64,000 bases of DNA from NCBI RefSeq assembly GCF_009363155.1, contig NZ_CP045302.1:4727194-4791193 (forward strand). The letters run 5' to 3'. Positions within the stretch are counted from its first letter, which is position 1. Each line of letters begins with the position of its first letter. Shown one piece after another: positions 28,716 through 37,169 of this stretch. Source of the stretch: Azotobacter salinestris (GTDB lineage: Bacteria > Pseudomonadota > Gammaproteobacteria > Pseudomonadales > Pseudomonadaceae). The position numbers and the translations under genes are program-made. The notes under the pieces were generated by a model. The model was not told where the DNA came from, searched no databases, and worked only from the letters and a program-made list of their open reading frames with translations.

Positions 28716-29534
28716 TTATTTCAGGCGTCTCTCGACGCCCTTCTCGACAAGAATCTTGGCGGAGATTTCTTCCACCGAGAAATGGGTGGAATTGATGAAG
28801 GGGATGTTTTCGCGTCGCAGCAGTCTTTCCACTTCACGTACTTCGAAATCGCACTGGGCGAAGCTGGAATAGCGGCTGTTCGGCTTGCGTTCATTGCGAA
28901 TCGCGGCCAGTCGCTCGCTGTCGATGGTCAGGCCGAACAGTTTTTCCCGATAGGGTTTCAGCGCCACCGGCAGTTGCAGGCGCTCCATGTCTTCCTCCGT
29001 GAGTGGGTAATTGGCGGCGCGGATGCCATACTGCATGGCCATGTACAGGCAGGTCGGCGTCTTGCCGCTGCGGGAGACGCCCAGCAGGATCAGATCTGCC
29101 TTGTCGTAGTAGTGGGTGCGGGCCCCGTCGTCATTGTCGAGGGCGAAGTTCACCGCCTCGATTCGCTCCATGTAGTGAGCGTTGTGGCTGATGGAGTGCG
29201 ACTTGCCCACGGAGTAGGAAGAGTGGGCGACCAACTCATGCTCCAGGGGAGCGAGAAAGGTGGAGAAGATGTCGATCATGAAGCCGTTGGATTTGGCGAG
29301 AATGTCACGGATTTCTTGATTGACGACGGTGTCGAAGATGATCGGTCGGGCACCATCCTTCTCTGCCGCAGAGTTGATCTGCTGGACCATGCCGCGCGCT
29401 TTCTCCGCCGTGTCGATGTAGGGACGCGTAAGCTTGGTGAAGGAGATGTTCTCGAATTGCGCCAACAGGCTCTGGCCAAGGGTTTCCGCGGTGATACCGG
29501 TACCGTCGGAGATGAAGAAAGCGGTTCGTTTCAT
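28716..29534 (-). CDS. ppsR: PpsR, phosphoenolpyruvate synthase regulatory protein (DUF299 kinase/phosphorylase)
   Basis: The 272-residue bifunctional enzyme inactivates PEP synthase by ADP-dependent threonine phosphorylation and reactivates it by phosphate-dependent dephosphorylation. The N-terminus [16 protein letters not shown] and the P-loop GVSRSGKT (152-159) define the family. It is divergent from ppsA, its target, across a 159-bp shared promoter region. Confidence 0.95.
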   Translation of the reverse strand: MKRTAFFISDGTGITAETLGQSLLAQFENISFTKLTRPYIDTAEKARGMVQQINSAAEKDGARPIIFDTVVNQEIRDILAKSNGFMIDIFSTFLAPLEHELVAHSSYSVGKSHSISHNAHYMERIEAVNFALDNDDGARTHYYDKADLILLGVSRSGKTPTCLYMAMQYGIRAANYPLTEEDMERLQLPVALKPYREKLFGLTIDSERLAAIRNERKPNSRYSSFAQCDFEVREVERLLRRENIPFINSTHFSVEEISAKILVEKGVERRLK

Positions 29535-29693
29535 GGCGCCCTTGGCCTTAAGAATATGACGACAATTAGGCTATGATAAGGCCCGGCATTGCCAGGCATC
29601 CTGCCCGATATTGTCACTTATTTTCATGGGGCAAGCCAGAATTGTGCGGAAAGGTCCTGTCTGTGCTTCCCAACCCCTAGTGGAGAATTCATC

Positions 29694-32066
29694 TTGGTAG
29701 AGTACGTAGTTTCCCTTGACAAACTCGGCGTCCATGATGTGGAGCGAGTAGGGGGCAAAAACGCATCCCTGGGCGAAATGATCAGCAACCTGTCCGGCGC
29801 CGGCGTATCCGTTCCCGGGGGCTTTGCCACTACTGCCCAGGCCTACCGTGACTTCCTTGAGCAAAGCGGTCTGAACGATCGCATCCACGCGGCACTCGAC
29901 GCGCTGGACGTAGATGATGTGAATGCGTTGGCCAAAACCGGCGCGCAGATTCGCCAGTGGGTGATGGAAGCCGACCTGCCCGTCCAGCTTGACGCCGACA
30001 TTCGCCGGGCCTTCGCCGAAATGGCGGGTGGCAATGAGCACCTGGCTGTGGCAGTGCGCTCTTCCGCCACTGCGGAGGACCTGCCGGACGCCTCCTTCGC
30101 CGGTCAGCAGGAAACCTTCCTCAACATCCGTGGTGTGGACAACGTGATCCGCGCGGTGAAGGAGGTCTTCGCCTCCCTGTTCAACGATCGGGCCATTGCG
30201 TATCGGGTACATCAGGGCTTCGAGCACAAACTGGTCGCTCTGTCTGCCGGCGTGCAGCGCATGGTGCGTTCGGAGACCGGCACCGCAGGGGTGATGTTCA
30301 CCCTGGATACCGAGTCCGGTTTCCGTGAGGTCGTATTCATCACCGGAGCCTATGGTCTCGGTGAAACCGTGGTCCAGGGTGCGGTGAACCCTGACGAGTT
30401 CTATGTGCACAAGTCGACCCTCGAGGCCGGGCGTCCTGCCATCCTGCGCCGCAATCTGGGCAGCAAGGCGATCAAGATGGTCTATGGCGATGAAGCCAAG
30501 GCTGGCAAATCGGTGAAGACCGTTGACGTGAGCAGCGAGGATCGTGCCCGCTTCTGCATCAGCGACGCCGAGGTCACCGAACTGGCCAAGCAGGCGCTGG
30601 TCATCGAGAAGCACTACGGACGGCCGATGGACATCGAATGGGCCAAGGACGGCGATGACGGTCGGCTCTATGTCGTCCAGGCGCGTCCGGAAACGGTGAA
30701 AAGCCGTGACAGTGCCACCGTGATGGAGCGCTACCTGCTGAAGGAAAAGGGCAATATCCTGGTTGAAGGACGTGCCATCGGTCAGCGAATCGGCGCCGGA
30801 CCTGTCAAGGTGATCCACGATATCGCCGAAATGGACAAAGTCCAGCCGGGCGACGTACTGGTTTCCGACATGACCGACCCGGACTGGGAGCCGATCATGA
30901 AGCGCGCCAGCGCCATCGTCACCAACCGTGGCGGGCGTACCTGCCATGCGGCGATCATCGCCCGCGAGCTGGGCATCCCGGCGGTCGTCGGCTGCGGCAA
31001 TGCCACTACCGTGCTGCAGGATGGCCAGGGTGTGACCGTGTCCTGTGCCGAAGGCGATACCGGCTACATCTTCGAGGGCGAGCTGGGGTTCGACGTCCGC
31101 AAGAACTCCATCGATGCCATGCCCCAGCTGCCGTTCAAGATCATGATGAACGTCGGCAATCCGGACCGGGCCTTCGACTTCGCCCAGTTGCCGAACGAGG
31201 GCGTGGGCCTGGCTCGTCTGGAGTTCATCATCAACCGAATGATCGGTGTGCATCCCAAGGCATTGCTGAACTTCGCCAGCCTGCCGCCGGAGGTCAAGAA
31301 CAGCGTCGAGAAACGTATTGCCGGTTACGACGATCCGGTTGGCTTCTATGTCGAGAAGCTAGTCGAGGGCATCAGCACCTTGGCTGCAGCCTTCTGGCCG
31401 AAGAAGGTCATCGTGCGCATGTCCGACTTCAAGTCCAACGAGTATGCCAACCTGATCGGCGGCAAGCTCTACGAGCCGGAAGAAGAGAACCCGATGCTCG
31501 GCTTCCGTGGGGCTTCGCGCTATATCAGCGAATCCTTCCGTGATTGCTTCGAGCTGGAATGCCGGGCGATCAAGAAGGTGCGCAACGAAATGGGGCTGAG
31601 CAACGTCGAGATCATGATTCCCTTCGTGCGCACTCCGGGGGAAGCCAGTCAGGTCATTGATCTGTTGGAAAGCCATGGCCTCAAGCGTGGAGAAAATGGC
31701 CTGCGCGTGATCATGATGTGCGAGCTGCCCTCCAACGCGCTGCTGGCCGAGGAGTTCCTCGAGTACTTCGATGGCTTCTCCATCGGCTCCAACGACCTGA
31801 CCCAACTGACCTTGGGCCTGGACCGCGACTCGGGCATCGTCGCCCACCTGTTCGACGAGCGGAATGCTGCCGTGAAGAAGTTGCTGTCCAGCGCCATCCA
31901 GGCTTGCAACAAGGCTGGCAAGTACATCGGTATCTGTGGCCAAGGACCATCGGATCATCCGGATCTGGCCAAGTGGCTGATGGAACAGGGGATCGACAGC
32001 GTCTCGTTGAATCCCGACTCAGTACTGGATACCTGGTTCTTCCTGGCAGAGGGGCTGGGAAACTGA
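29694..32066 (+). CDS. ppsA: PpsA, phosphoenolpyruvate synthase
   Basis: The 790-residue enzyme converts pyruvate and ATP to PEP, AMP and phosphate for gluconeogenesis. The ATP-grasp domain (about 20-350) is followed by the swivelling phosphohistidine domain with [14 protein letters not shown], where His418 is phosphorylated. The C-terminal TIM barrel contains the active-site Cys in [11 protein letters not shown]. The start is TTG at 29694, with GGAG 8 bp upstream, giving the family N-terminus [11 protein letters not shown]; the in-frame region further upstream does not resemble PpsA. The gluconeogenic role fits with the propionate operon next door. Confidence 0.95.
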   Translation: MVEYVVSLDKLGVHDVERVGGKNASLGEMISNLSGAGVSVPGGFATTAQAYRDFLEQSGLNDRIHAALDALDVDDVNALAKTGAQIRQWVMEADLPVQLDADIRRAFAEMAGGNEHLAVAVRSSATAEDLPDASFAGQQETFLNIRGVDNVIRAVKEVFASLFNDRAIAYRVHQGFEHKLVALSAGVQRMVRSETGTAGVMFTLDTESGFREVVFITGAYGLGETVVQGAVNPDEFYVHKSTLEAGRPAILRRNLGSKAIKMVYGDEAKAGKSVKTVDVSSEDRARFCISDAEVTELAKQALVIEKHYGRPMDIEWAKDGDDGRLYVVQARPETVKSRDSATVMERYLLKEKGNILVEGRAIGQRIGAGPVKVIHDIAEMDKVQPGDVLVSDMTDPDWEPIMKRASAIVTNRGGRTCHAAIIARELGIPAVVGCGNATTVLQDGQGVTVSCAEGDTGYIFEGELGFDVRKNSIDAMPQLPFKIMMNVGNPDRAFDFAQLPNEGVGLARLEFIINRMIGVHPKALLNFASLPPEVKNSVEKRIAGYDDPVGFYVEKLVEGISTLAAAFWPKKVIVRMSDFKSNEYANLIGGKLYEPEEENPMLGFRGASRYISESFRDCFELECRAIKKVRNEMGLSNVEIMIPFVRTPGEASQVIDLLESHGLKRGENGLRVIMMCELPSNALLAEEFLEYFDGFSIGSNDLTQLTLGLDRDSGIVAHLFDERNAAVKKLLSSAIQACNKAGKYIGICGQGPSDHPDLAKWLMEQGIDSVSLNPDSVLDTWFFLAEGLGN

Positions 32067-32092
32067 TTCCAGATTGAGTCGATGAGCGAAGG

Positions 32093-32118
32093 AAGGGTGG
32101 GCATGGTCCCACCCTTTT
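32093..32118 (+). terminator. Terminator of ppsA
   Basis: AAGGGTGGG and CCCACCCTT form a 9-bp stem with a 6-base loop, followed by TTTT, 26 bp after the ppsA stop. Confidence 0.85.
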
Positions 32119-32604
32119 CGCTTGTGAATTTGTATATTCGACGTATGTCGTTCTCCAGGGGTGTTCTTTTTCGCCTGGCCCGGCATTTCACCGAGACAGC
32201 CTCATCGCTAAGATGAGCGGCCCAATTCGCCCGCGGCCATGCCCTTGTCGATGGAGGCGCCCTGTTTGTTTCGCTCAAGCAGTTGCTGCATCAGCACAGG
32301 GGAAGCAGCGAGCCTCCCGATCACAGGATGTAGCCTGCTTCAGCTGGTCAGCGACAATACTCCCGCATTGCTGAAAACCGCTGAATGTGATCGGAACGGT
32401 TGGACATTATGGGCCATCGCCAGGCATTGATGTCCGGCAGCCGGGCGCGGAGTGGAAACTGTCCAGGATCGGCATTGTTCAAGCTCGGTTGTAGCGGAGA
32501 TCGTTTCGCCATCGATTTCTGGGCTTTTCACCTTTCCCGGGCTCTCGGCCAATGGCCGGGAGGCGCTCATCTACCCTGTGTTATTTCTCCAGAGGAGTTT
32601 TGTC
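32119..32604. other. Intergenic region ppsA-rraA, no gene recognised
   Basis: About 490 bp without a convincing coding region. A plus-strand frame is open from 32452 into rraA but has no ribosome binding site before the rraA ATG. From memory, P. aeruginosa has an esterase gene in this slot, so the stretch could be what remains after its loss. I recognise no protein remnant. Confidence 0.4.
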
Positions 32605-33093
32605 ATGCAATACATTACCCCGGATCTGTGCGACGCCTATCCCGAACTGGTACAGGTGGTCGAGCCGATGTTCAATAATTTCGGCGGCCGCGACTCTTTT
32701 GGTGGCGAAATTGTCACCATCAAGTGCTTCGAGGACAATTCGCTGGTCAAGGATCAGGTCGAAACCGATGGCAAGGGCAAAGTGCTCGTGGTGGATGGTG
32801 GCGGTTCGCTGCGTCGTGCCCTGCTGGGCGACATGCTCGCTGAAAAAGCCGCCCGCAACGGTTGGGAAGGGCTGGTCGTTTACGGCTGTATCCGCGATGT
32901 GGACGTGATCGCCCAGACCGACCTCGGTGTCCAGGCCTTGGCTACCCATCCCATGAAGACCGACAAGCGCGGCATCGGCGACCTGAACGTTCCGGTGACC
33001 TTCGGTGGCGTCACCTTCCGGCCGGGTGAATACTTGTACGCCGACAACAATGGCGTCATCGTTTCTCCCCAGCCCCTGAAGATGCCTGAATAA
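32605..33093 (+). CDS. rraA: RraA-family protein (RNase E activity regulator A-like / HMG aldolase-like)
   Basis: The 162-residue protein has the RraA/MenG-like fold: start [13 protein letters not shown], central [21 protein letters not shown] and [15 protein letters not shown]. The GxxxR..D residues are also those used by metal-dependent 4-hydroxy-4-methyl-2-oxoglutarate aldolases. RNase E inhibition and aldolase activity therefore cannot be told apart here. AGAGGAG lies 7 bp before the ATG. Confidence 0.85.
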   Translation: MQYITPDLCDAYPELVQVVEPMFNNFGGRDSFGGEIVTIKCFEDNSLVKDQVETDGKGKVLVVDGGGSLRRALLGDMLAEKAARNGWEGLVVYGCIRDVDVIAQTDLGVQALATHPMKTDKRGIGDLNVPVTFGGVTFRPGEYLYADNNGVIVSPQPLKMPE

Positions 33094-33288
33094 TACTGAT
33101 CCCGGACCTGCCGTCCGCTCCCTGGCGAGGCAGGTCCGACTCTGCGCAGGAGGTGGCCAGGCCTTCCGCTTTCCTCGCTGTCGATTCCGTCGCCATCCAG
33201 CGATGTTGCCTGTTCGACGTCTGGGTGGACCCAGATGTGACCTGCCGGCGAACGACCTCGTCTAGGCGTTACATCCAGAGAGGTGCGC

Positions 33289-33534
33289 ATGCACGATCCA
33301 TTCGAAGAGTCCTTACGCGATCTGCTCAAGTCCTCGACGCTCACCCATGATGACAATGCAGCGCTGGGGCGCGTCCTGAAAACGGCCAACCGCCAGGCAG
33401 GTGCGGGCGATCTGTTTGCCCTGCTGGGCCACTGGTTCGAAGCACTGATGATCGGGTTGAACAGCGGATCGCCCCATATCATGCCTGTCTCTCGTGGTGG
33501 CACTCCTGATTCTTCTGCAGACAAGGCTGATTGA
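33289..33534 (+). CDS. cfrX: CfrX-like small protein of the sigX locus
   Basis: An 81-residue soluble protein starting MHDPFEESLRDLLKSS, with no known domain. It matches the small gene preceding cmpX-sigX-oprF in Pseudomonas; function unknown. The ATG at 33289 is preceded by AGAGAGG at 5 bp; a GTG two codons upstream is less likely. cmpX starts 1 bp after its stop. Confidence 0.8.
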   Translation: MHDPFEESLRDLLKSSTLTHDDNAALGRVLKTANRQAGAGDLFALLGHWFEALMIGLNSGSPHIMPVSRGGTPDSSADKAD

Positions 33535-33535
33535 A

Positions 33536-34360
33536 ATGGAACTCGACCCCTGGACTCAAAGCCTGGTTGCTGTGATGAAGGCGCTTTGGACTAAGGTAGC
33601 CAGCTTCATTCCCAACCTGTTCGTCGCCCTGATCGTGGTGCTGCTCGGCTTCGTCGTGGCCAAGGTGCTCGATACGTTGTTGTCCAAGCTGCTGGCGAAG
33701 GTGGGGCTGGATCGTTTGATGTCGGGCACCGGATTGACCCGACTGCTGGCCCGGATCGGTATCCAGGTGCCGGTCTCCGCCCTGATCGGCAAGATTGTCC
33801 ACTGGTTCATACTGCTCGTATTCATGGTTTCGGCCGCCGAATCCCTCGGTCTGGCGCGTGTTTCCGCGACCCTGGACGTGCTGGCGCTCTATCTGCCCAA
33901 AGTCTTCGGCGCGGCATTGATTCTGCTTGCAGGCTTACTCCTGGCGCAGTTGGTCAATGGCTTGGTTCGTGGGGCGGCAGAAAGCGTGGGCCTCGACTAT
34001 GCCAGCGGGCTGGGGCGCGTCGTGCAGGGGCTGGTGATCATCATCAGTATCTCCGTGGCGATCGGGCAACTGGAGATCAAGACCGATCTGCTCAATACCG
34101 TCGTGGCTATCGTGTTGATCTCGGTCGGGGTGGCGGTTGCCCTGGCTCTGGGGTTGGGCAGCCGCGAGGTCGCTGGCCAGATCATCGCCGGCATCTATGT
34201 CCGCGAGCTTTATCGGGTAGGGCAGACAATCAGGGTCGGTGACCTCGAGGGACATATCGAGGAAATCGGCACGGTCAAGACGACGCTGCTGACCACCCGG
34301 GGCGAGCTGGTCTCGCTGGCCAACCGTTCTCTGCTGGATGAACGGGTTAGCAGTCGTTAG
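33536..34360 (+). CDS. cmpX: CmpX, MscS-related inner-membrane protein
   Basis: A 274-residue protein with four to five membrane helices (about 22-42, 75-98, 112-133, 155-175, 182-200) and a C-terminal MscS-like beta domain (about 205-270; GQTIRVGDLEGHIEEIG). It resembles the conserved TM-helix / small-conductance channel family. In Pseudomonas CmpX has been linked to envelope homeostasis and SigX activity. The ATG at 33536 is favoured over an upstream start inside cfrX. Confidence 0.88.
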   Translation: MELDPWTQSLVAVMKALWTKVASFIPNLFVALIVVLLGFVVAKVLDTLLSKLLAKVGLDRLMSGTGLTRLLARIGIQVPVSALIGKIVHWFILLVFMVSAAESLGLARVSATLDVLALYLPKVFGAALILLAGLLLAQLVNGLVRGAAESVGLDYASGLGRVVQGLVIIISISVAIGQLEIKTDLLNTVVAIVLISVGVAVALALGLGSREVAGQIIAGIYVRELYRVGQTIRVGDLEGHIEEIGTVKTTLLTTRGELVSLANRSLLDERVSSR

Positions 34361-34410
34361 GGCGAAGATCTGGTAAGCTATGCCGCCAATTTGAACCCGA
34401 GGTCTGGGCT

Positions 34411-35037
34411 TTGGCGGCCGCGACCCGACTGCCAGCCTTTCTTGTCTTGAACACAGACCACTCACCCTCTTCGCGATACGATCCTAAGGAACTGTCCGAC
34501 GAGGAACTGGTTGAGCGTGCACATGTCGAGCTTTTCCACATTACCCGTGCCTATGCGGAGCTGATGCAACGCTATCAGCGCACGCTGTTCAATGTCTGTG
34601 CCAGATATCTGGGTAACGAACGGGACGCTGACGATGTCTGTCAGGAGGTCATGCTCAAGGTTCTCTATGGCTTGAAGAACTTCGAAGGCAAGTCGAAATT
34701 CAAGACTTGGCTTTATAGCATCACATACAACGAATGCATTACCCAATACCGGAAAGAGCGGCGAAAACGACGTCTGCTCGATGCTCTGAGCCTTGATCCC
34801 CTGGAAGAGGCTTCGGAGGAGAAGGCGCCGAAACTGGAAGAGCGGGGCGGCCTTGATCGCTGGTTGGTACATGTCAATCCCATCGACCGGGAGATTCTGG
34901 TGCTTCGCTTTGTCGCGGAGCTGGAATTTCAGGAAATCGCCGACATCATGCATATGGGGTTGAGTGCCACCAAAATGCGATACAAGCGCGCTCTAGACCG
35001 ACTGCGAGAAAAATTTTCGGGGCTTGCTGAACCTTAG
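34411..35037 (+). CDS. sigX: SigX, extracytoplasmic-function RNA polymerase sigma factor
   Basis: The ECF sigma factor has region 2 (about 45-115; DADDVCQEVMLKVLYGLKNF and FKTWLYSITYNECITQYRK) and region 4 (about 145-205; LEFQEIADIMHMGLSATKMRYKRAL). It is almost identical in these regions to Pseudomonas SigX, which drives oprF and membrane fatty-acid genes. The start is uncertain: I take the TTG at 34411 (208 residues) with GAGG about 9 bp upstream; the conserved part starts near RYDPKELSDEELV. No anti-sigma gene is adjacent. Confidence 0.93.
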   Translation: MAAATRLPAFLVLNTDHSPSSRYDPKELSDEELVERAHVELFHITRAYAELMQRYQRTLFNVCARYLGNERDADDVCQEVMLKVLYGLKNFEGKSKFKTWLYSITYNECITQYRKERRKRRLLDALSLDPLEEASEEKAPKLEERGGLDRWLVHVNPIDREILVLRFVAELEFQEIADIMHMGLSATKMRYKRALDRLREKFSGLAEP

Positions 35038-35140
35038 CTTGACAGCTAGCCTCTTAACGAATAGCGATCTCAGCCATTAGTAGTTGAAAATAAATTTCGA
35101 GATTGTCTTTACCGTCAAACACCACGATGGGGAAATACGG

Positions 35141-36199
35141 ATGAAACTGAAAAACACCTTGGGCGTCATTATTGGCTCGGTGGTCGCCGCATCTTCTTTC
35201 AGCGTGCTGGCTCAGGGCCAGGGCGCGGTTGAGGTGGAAGCTTTCGCCAAACATTGGTTCAGCGACGAGAGTTCGCGTGACTTCGAAAACGATGAGGCCG
35301 AACTGTACGGTGCATCGATTGGTTATTTTCTGACCGACGATGTGGAACTGGTTCTGTCGCATGGCGTTTACAGGGACGTGACTACCGACGATCCGGTAGG
35401 CAACAGCGGTCACAAGGATATCAAGGGCGAACTGACCTCCCTCGATGCCCTCTATCACTTCGGCCAGCCAGGTGCGGGCCTTCGCCCCTATATTTCCGGT
35501 GGTCTCGCCCATCAGAGCATTGGTCAGGCCCGCAGTGGTCGTGACCAGAGCACCTTGGCCAATATCGGTGCCGGCCTGAAGTACTACTTCACCGACATGC
35601 TTTATGCCCGGGCCGGTCTCGAAGGCATGTACAACTTCGATGACGACCAGACCGACTGGCAGGCCGGCGTGGGTATCGGCCTGAACTTCGGCGGCAGTGC
35701 CGGCAAGCGTCAGGAAGCGGCCCCGGAGCCGGTGGCTGAAGTCTGTCCCGACGTCGACAACGACGGCGTCTGCGACAATGTCGACCGTTGCCCGGATACT
35801 CCTGCCAACACCACTGTGGATGCCGAGGGCTGCACCGCCGTCGCCGAAGTGGTTCGTGTCGAGCTGGACGTCAAGTTCGACTTCGACAAGGCGCAGGTCA
35901 AGGAAGAAAGCTACGCCGATGTCAAGAATCTGGCTGACTTCATGAACCAGTACCCGCAGACCACCACCACTGTGGAAGGTCACACCGACTCCGTCGGTAC
36001 GGACGCCTACAACCAGAAGCTGTCCGAGCGTCGCGCCAACGCAGTGCGTGATGTGCTGGTCAACGAGTATGGCGTGCAAGGCAACCGCGTGGACTCCGTC
36101 GGTTACGGCGAGTCTCGCCCGGTGGCCGACAACGCTACCGAGTCCGGCCGTGCGATCAACCGTCGCGTGGAAGCGGAAGTGGAAGCCCAGGCCAGGTAA
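35141..36199 (+). CDS. oprF: Major outer-membrane porin OprF (OmpA family)
   Basis: The 352-residue precursor has a signal peptide (1-24, ending VLAQ), an N-terminal eight-stranded barrel (about 25-185), and a linker with four cysteines in a TSP3-like Asp-rich segment (CPDVDNDGVCDNVDRC...GC, about 204-232). The C-terminal peptidoglycan-binding OmpA domain (about 240-350) contains TTTVEGHTDSVGTDAYNQ and LSERRANAV. It lies 103 bp after sigX and is a known SigX target, with its own promoter presumably in that gap. Confidence 0.96.
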   Translation: MKLKNTLGVIIGSVVAASSFSVLAQGQGAVEVEAFAKHWFSDESSRDFENDEAELYGASIGYFLTDDVELVLSHGVYRDVTTDDPVGNSGHKDIKGELTSLDALYHFGQPGAGLRPYISGGLAHQSIGQARSGRDQSTLANIGAGLKYYFTDMLYARAGLEGMYNFDDDQTDWQAGVGIGLNFGGSAGKRQEAAPEPVAEVCPDVDNDGVCDNVDRCPDTPANTTVDAEGCTAVAEVVRVELDVKFDFDKAQVKEESYADVKNLADFMNQYPQTTTTVEGHTDSVGTDAYNQKLSERRANAVRDVLVNEYGVQGNRVDSVGYGESRPVADNATESGRAINRRVEAEVEAQAR

Positions 36200-36219
36200 T
36201 TCCGGCAGGGTGCTTCGAG

Positions 36220-36245
36220 AAAAACCCGGCATTGCCGGGTTTTTC
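36220..36245. terminator. Bidirectional terminator of oprF and cobA
   Basis: AAAAACCCGGCA and TGCCGGGTTTTT form a 12-bp inverted repeat with A-run on one side and T-run on the other. It stops oprF (plus); cobA reading (minus) meets it after its stop. Confidence 0.93.
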
Positions 36246-36339
36246 TTTTTCATGGAGAAGATGAGGAGAGGCTTGGGCTGCCGGCCTCAAGCGAGCCTTG
36301 AGCCCGGGGCCGACAGACCTCGCTCGGTGCTTGAGGCGT

Positions 36340-37077
36340 TCAGGCTGTCCGGGCCATGGACAGCGGCCGAGCGACGGCAGCAACCTCGCCGATCACCAGA
36401 ATCGCCGGGCTTGTCAGGCGGAAGGCCGCAGCGTCCTGCTGCATGGCGCCGAGGCTGCTATGGCATTCGCGCTGCTGCGGCAGCGAGGCGTTTTCGATCA
36501 TCGCCACCGGCATGTCGGCATGCATGCCGCCAGCCAGCAGGCCGTCGCGGATCTCGGCCAGCTTGGCCACGCCCATATACACCACCAGGGTGGTACCCCC
36601 CTGTGCCAGCGCCTGCCAGTTCAGGCTGCTGTCGTCCTGGGTGTGAGCCGTGACCAGGGTCACGCCACGGGCCACACCGCGCAGGGTCAGGGGGATGCCG
36701 CACTGGGTGGCGCCGGCCAGGCCGGCGGTGATGCCGTTGACGATTTCCGTGGCGATGCCGTGTCTGGCCAGCCAGTCGGCTTCCTCGCTGCCACGGCCGA
36801 AGATGCAGGGATCGCCGCCCTTCAGGCGTGCCACGCACTTGCCCTGACGGGCATAGCGAAGCATCAGGCGGTGGATGAAGTCCTGCGGTGTGGAGCGGCA
36901 GCCACCACGCTTGCCCACGCCGATGACCCGGGCCTGCGGGCAGTGCTCGAGCACCGCCGGGTTGACCAGGTCGTCGATCAGCACCACCTCCGCTTCACCC
37001 AGGGCACGCACGGCCTTGAGAGTCAGCAGTTCGGGATCGCCGGGACCGGCACCGATCAGCCAGACTTTTGCGCTCAT
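36340..37077 (-). CDS. cobA: CobA, uroporphyrinogen-III C-methyltransferase
   Basis: The 245-residue SAM-dependent enzyme methylates uroporphyrinogen III at C2 and C7 to precorrin-2, the precursor of siroheme. The family motifs VWLIGAGPGDPELLTLKA, RLKGGDPCIFGRG and GIPLTLRG are present. It is single-domain, unlike CysG. As the last gene after nirB-nirD-nasC it supplies siroheme to NirB. It is separated from nasC by a repeat element. Confidence 0.95.
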   Translation of the reverse strand: MSAKVWLIGAGPGDPELLTLKAVRALGEAEVVLIDDLVNPAVLEHCPQARVIGVGKRGGCRSTPQDFIHRLMLRYARQGKCVARLKGGDPCIFGRGSEEADWLARHGIATEIVNGITAGLAGATQCGIPLTLRGVARGVTLVTAHTQDDSSLNWQALAQGGTTLVVYMGVAKLAEIRDGLLAGGMHADMPVAMIENASLPQQRECHSSLGAMQQDAAAFRLTSPAILVIGEVAAVARPLSMARTA

Positions 37078-37086
37078 GTTCCACCT

Positions 37087-37168
37087 CTATCGCTTGGAGG
37101 ATGGGCAGGCTTGGCGTACCCATCCGGAAATGTCTGTTCTGGAAAGCGCTGTGCGCTTCCATCCTGGA
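37087..37168. repeat. Composite double-hairpin repeat between cobA and nasC
   Basis: The element has two hairpins. The first is bounded by GGATGGG and CCCATCC; the second by CTGGAAAGCGC and GCGCTTCCATCC. The spacer reads GGAAATGTCTGTT. A second element of the same build lies at 39898-39976. The GGRTGG...CCAYCC framework is typical of dispersed intergenic repeats in pseudomonads. Confidence 0.65.
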
Positions 37169-37169
37169 T

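Noticed and set aside
35084-35118. SigX-type promoter of oprF
   Set aside because: TTGAAAATAA and CGTCAA are present between sigX and oprF, but the spacing does not fit a convincing ECF pair, so no site is claimed.
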